Source: Haplosporangium gracile (lineage: Eukaryota > Mortierellomycota > Mortierellomycetes > Mortierellales > Mortierellaceae). From it: 46,513 nt of DNA. The position numbers were made by a program, and so were the translations under genes. Positions 43,889 to 46,513 of this stretch are shown piece after piece (position 1 is the stretch's first letter; each line of letters starts with the position of its first letter). Where the stretch lies: positions 1-46,513 of the forward strand of contig JAAAUF010000232.1 in assembly GCA_015499985.1 (NCBI GenBank). Direction: 5' to 3'. The notes under the pieces are model-generated. The model ran no database searches, was not told where the DNA came from, and was given only the letters and a program-made list of their open reading frames with translations.

Positions 43889-45559
43889 GGCAACATAAAG
43901 TACTAGACAGCCTGTAAGATGAGCACCATGTTAGTTGATTTTCGTTTTTACATAAACTGATTCAATGCAATTGTTTGTCTTTAAAGCGATGACGATGACG
44001 ACTGCGTAAAGTAAACTCTATTTAAACTGTATGAAGCGAAAGAGGAGAACAAAGGAGGGTTATTTGACCTGGTTGAGGATGGATGGATGGAAATAAAAAA
44101 GAAAAAAAGTTCCAAATCTTGAATTCATTGAAATCAATTAATGTATTTACTGTAGGAAAGTGGGGAGGAGAGTATGAACAGGTGAGGGTGAATCTGCTAG
44201 GCTAAATAGTTTTTTATTGCAAGGTGAGGAAACGGAAACTATGAAGAAATACAGACATGTAAATTGATGAAATGCAAACACGAACAAAGACAGGGCAAAG
44301 GCAGGACAGGAACAAGAGGCAGGACGAAAGTGGAGCCAGAACAAGAGACAAGACAACAACAAGAACAAGAGTCAAGACAAGAACAAGAGCAGAAGGGAAG
44401 ACGAATGCCAAGAGGTACAAACAGATGTTGTGAGAAAAAGAATAACATGGCAAGGTAGAAAGAGTAGAAGAGTGCAAACATATGGAGCGAAAGGGGAAAC
44501 AGGTGTAACAAACACGAGGATCTTAATGGAAGGAATGCAAAATAGAGAGCACAAACAACTAAGCCCAAAATTCCTCTTTTTTCGTAACAATAAATAGATT
44601 CGAGCGTAGATAGTGGTACTGATAATTATTTTCAGCGTGTGTGTATGTGCGTTGAGCGAAACTAGTGTCTATTAAAGAGCAACAAACCGACAACCTCTAT
44701 CAAGTGCAGGCGCAACTATCGCCTTATTGGACCTCAATAGGGCAAGGGCAGAATAACAGGGTAACATGGGTATGGAAGGTAAGAGAGGGGATAAGGGACA
44801 AGGTGGTAAAGATCAAAAGCAAGAACGGCTTCGAATGAGACTGTCTCTCTTTCACCTGTATTCGGTATGCGTGTGTGTTTGATTTCTCGCACAGACAAAA
44901 AAAGAATATGCAGTTCAAGGTGGGAAAATCAACAAGCCTAGGCTGATGGACGTGTCAGGTTGATCTAACTCGACCGACGTACATGCTGCTTAGAGCTTCT
45001 AGTCATGACGAAACTCTATGCAGTATTGGAATCCGTTAAAGAGAAATTGCGACGCGAAGTTGTCGCTTTAGGAGCTGCACAGGAAAGCACTCCAACGCTG
45101 CCGTCGAACGGACACACACATTGTCGCCATTATCAATGGCGACAGGCACACATGGTAATCAACCTAGTGCTCTGCGACCAAGGGAAAAAGGAACGGTGGT
45201 TACCGACACATAAATGAGCGAAGGAGTAAAACTTGACTGATATGCACAAGGATCGAATGAGGACGACAGAAATGAGAGGCGAGAGGTGAGAAGTGAGAAA
45301 AAAAAAAGCGTGATGGCGGAGAAGAGAGGTGCTGATGATAGAGGAGAAACAAAAGGAGGAAGAGAAGGAAGGATAAACAACAGGCGTGGGAGTGGTAGTA
45401 GCAATGGACTGGCAGAAAAGAGAAAGGGTTGGGGAGAGGTGATAAAGAGTGATGATAAGTGAGTAGGAGTGAGGAGGAGTGATGAGAGAAGCGCGTGGGG
45501 GAGGGTGGCAAAATACGTCCTCTGTGATAGTCTTCCTTGCTATATAGGGAACAACCACG
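43889..45559. other. intergenic, low-complexity and unassigned
   Basis: Includes an A/G-rich repeat with AAGAACAAGAGNCAAGAC-like units (about 44280-44400). A 70-codon frame lies at 45005-45217 (contains LYAVLESVKEKLRREVVALG), with a start that looks protein-like but no further support. A perfect inverted repeat, TGTCGCCATT-ATC-AATGGCGACA, lies inside it at 45122-45144. No gene is called. Confidence 0.45.
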
Positions 45560-45867
45560 CTAACTTCGCCTTTGCCACTATTCCCATGCCCTTTCTTCAT
45601 AACCTTTTCCGCTCCCCATTCTTTTCCTTTGCCGCCACTCCCACGTCCTTTCTTCATTGCTTTATGCCACCACTCCCACGCCCTTTTTTCTTCATCGCCT
45701 TTGCCACCACATCCCCCCCCCTTCTCCTTTAGTTCATCTTTCTTTTCTTTTCATTTCACCCTCGCCTTCTTTCATTCATCTTTCTTTTATATCATCTCTT
45801 GCCTTTTTTTCATCCTTTCTTTTTACTTTACATCCCACTCCTTATTCATTTCATACTTCGCAACACC
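45560..45867 (+). promoter_or_regulatory. pyrimidine-rich minisatellite leader of the intact CRN gene
   Basis: CT-rich array with degenerate units of the form CGCCTTTGCCACCA and CACTCCCACGCC (about 45567, 45630, 45670, 45695), related to the tract at 7180-7565 upstream of the CRN pseudogene. It runs up to CTTCGCAACACCATG at the start codon. Confidence 0.6.
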
Positions 45868-46513
45868 ATGGCCGACAATCGCCTGAACTTGTTCTGTCTT
45901 ATTGATGGAGAACCCCAGTTGTACGTCTTCTCTGCAAAAGCTACACCGACAGATACCGTTGATGATCTCAGGGTGTTCATCAGTGCCAGACCGGAAATCG
46001 GCGCACTGTCCAAGGATCTTGCTCTCTGGCGTGTCTCTATCCCAATCGTCGATGACAACGATGAACTTCCCATCCTGCTCGACAATGTAGCCGACAAAGA
46101 CAAAAAGAAACTCGACCCAACAGACGATGTTTCTGAGGTGTTTCCGTCTCGAGACAAGCTGCCCAAGAAAACGATCCATGTCATCATCCGGCAACCTCCT
46201 CCTGGTAATGTAAACACGCTTTGCTCTCATTCTATCTTGCGCATGACCTTATTTTAACACGACGACTAACGTAAACAAATTGTGCCATGCTCTTGTGCTT
46301 TTTTTTTTGTTCAGCCCGAACTTTTGTCAGCGATTACATTTTCCAAAAGAGACCAACGGCTGATGGTAAGAATCCCTCTTGATGTGTGTCGTTTGAACAA
46401 TTCCTCATTATTTTGCAATACAATCCAACATTTTTTTTTTATTACAATATAGAACTGAATTTGCCGCCCAACAAAAAAATCCGCATTACCGAAGGCTGGA
46501 GACAATATACGGC
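45868..46513 (+). CDS. Crinkler (CRN)-type protein, 5' part, runs off the window
   Basis: Exon 1 45868-46204, exon 2 46315-46365, exon 3 from 46453 to the window edge; GT-AG introns, phases match. The first 112 residues are a CRN header domain: MADNRLNLFCLIDGEPQLYV, then VFSAKATPTDTVDDLRVFI, SVPI-type middle (LALWRVSIPIVDDNDELP), and the closing KKTIHVIIRQPPPG, comparable to the HVLVxxP motif that ends the header in oomycete CRNs. In this family the ubiquitin-like header is followed by a variable, often NTPase- or nuclease-like, C-terminal domain; here the latter lies outside the window. CRNs in fungi are proposed as host-directed effectors or as part of intra-organism conflict systems, acting in the nucleus. 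No signal peptide is visible. Frame is intact as far as it can be seen. Confidence 0.85.

Noticed and set aside
45122..45144. Perfect 10-bp-arm inverted repeat as terminator or operator
   Set aside because: Eukaryotic context, no adjacent gene with a clear boundary, and such short palindromes occur by chance. Recorded only as sequence content.
45133..45657. 174-codon minus-strand frame
   Set aside because: Translation of the complement of CT-rich leader sequence; Ser/Pro/His/Phe low complexity.
1..46513. tRNA or other RNA genes
   Set aside because: I looked for B-box-like GGTTCGAATCC motifs with paired stems on both strands and found none convincing.

Overview
The window looks like chromosomal DNA of an early-diverging filamentous fungus, most likely Mortierellaceae (Mortierella, Linnemannia, Podila and relatives). 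The evidence is short GT-AG introns, long pyrimidine-rich leaders before start codons, an F-box/LRR cluster, Crinkler (CRN) genes, duplicated ML-domain secreted proteins and a WD40-repeat remnant. The lineage call is inference from gene content. It is a draft assembly, with one N gap at 24582-24633. No RNA gene or CRISPR array was seen.

Layout. 1-2950: degraded coding remnants and a 13-bp tandem array. 3224-6297 (-): an eleven-exon gene of an unrecognised family, broken by one extra base in a C8 tract. 6464-6863: two 153-bp direct copies. 7566-9470 (+): a CRN gene with a P-loop NTPase domain, dead by several frameshifts and stops. 9903-10683 (-): an ML-domain pseudogene carrying a MITE; its intact paralogue is at 12419-13140 (-). 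14873-16864 (+): intact single-exon F-box gene. 17620-26669 (-): four F-box/LRR copies in a row in the order dead, intact, intact, dead. 27240-29051: remnants and one weak small gene. 29839-32588 (+): a Yap1/Pap1-type bZIP redox regulator. 33309-33454: a second MITE. 35242-42196 (+): a Kha1-type K+/H+ antiporter with a very long cytosolic tail. 42378-43888: a WD40 remnant and a Tc1 transposase remnant. 45868-end (+): an intact CRN gene running off the window.

How it fits together. Two single-copy housekeeping or stress genes (bZIP and antiporter, 29.8-42.2 kb) sit beside a fast-evolving half made of effector-like, secreted and ubiquitin-adaptor families in which intact and dead copies alternate. 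Many inactivating stops are of the kind expected from CpA to TpA changes, which raises the possibility of a RIP-like process acting on repeats. This is a hypothesis, not a demonstration. The most novel-looking unit is the eleven-exon gene, whose reading frame I recovered exon by exon but whose family I cannot name.
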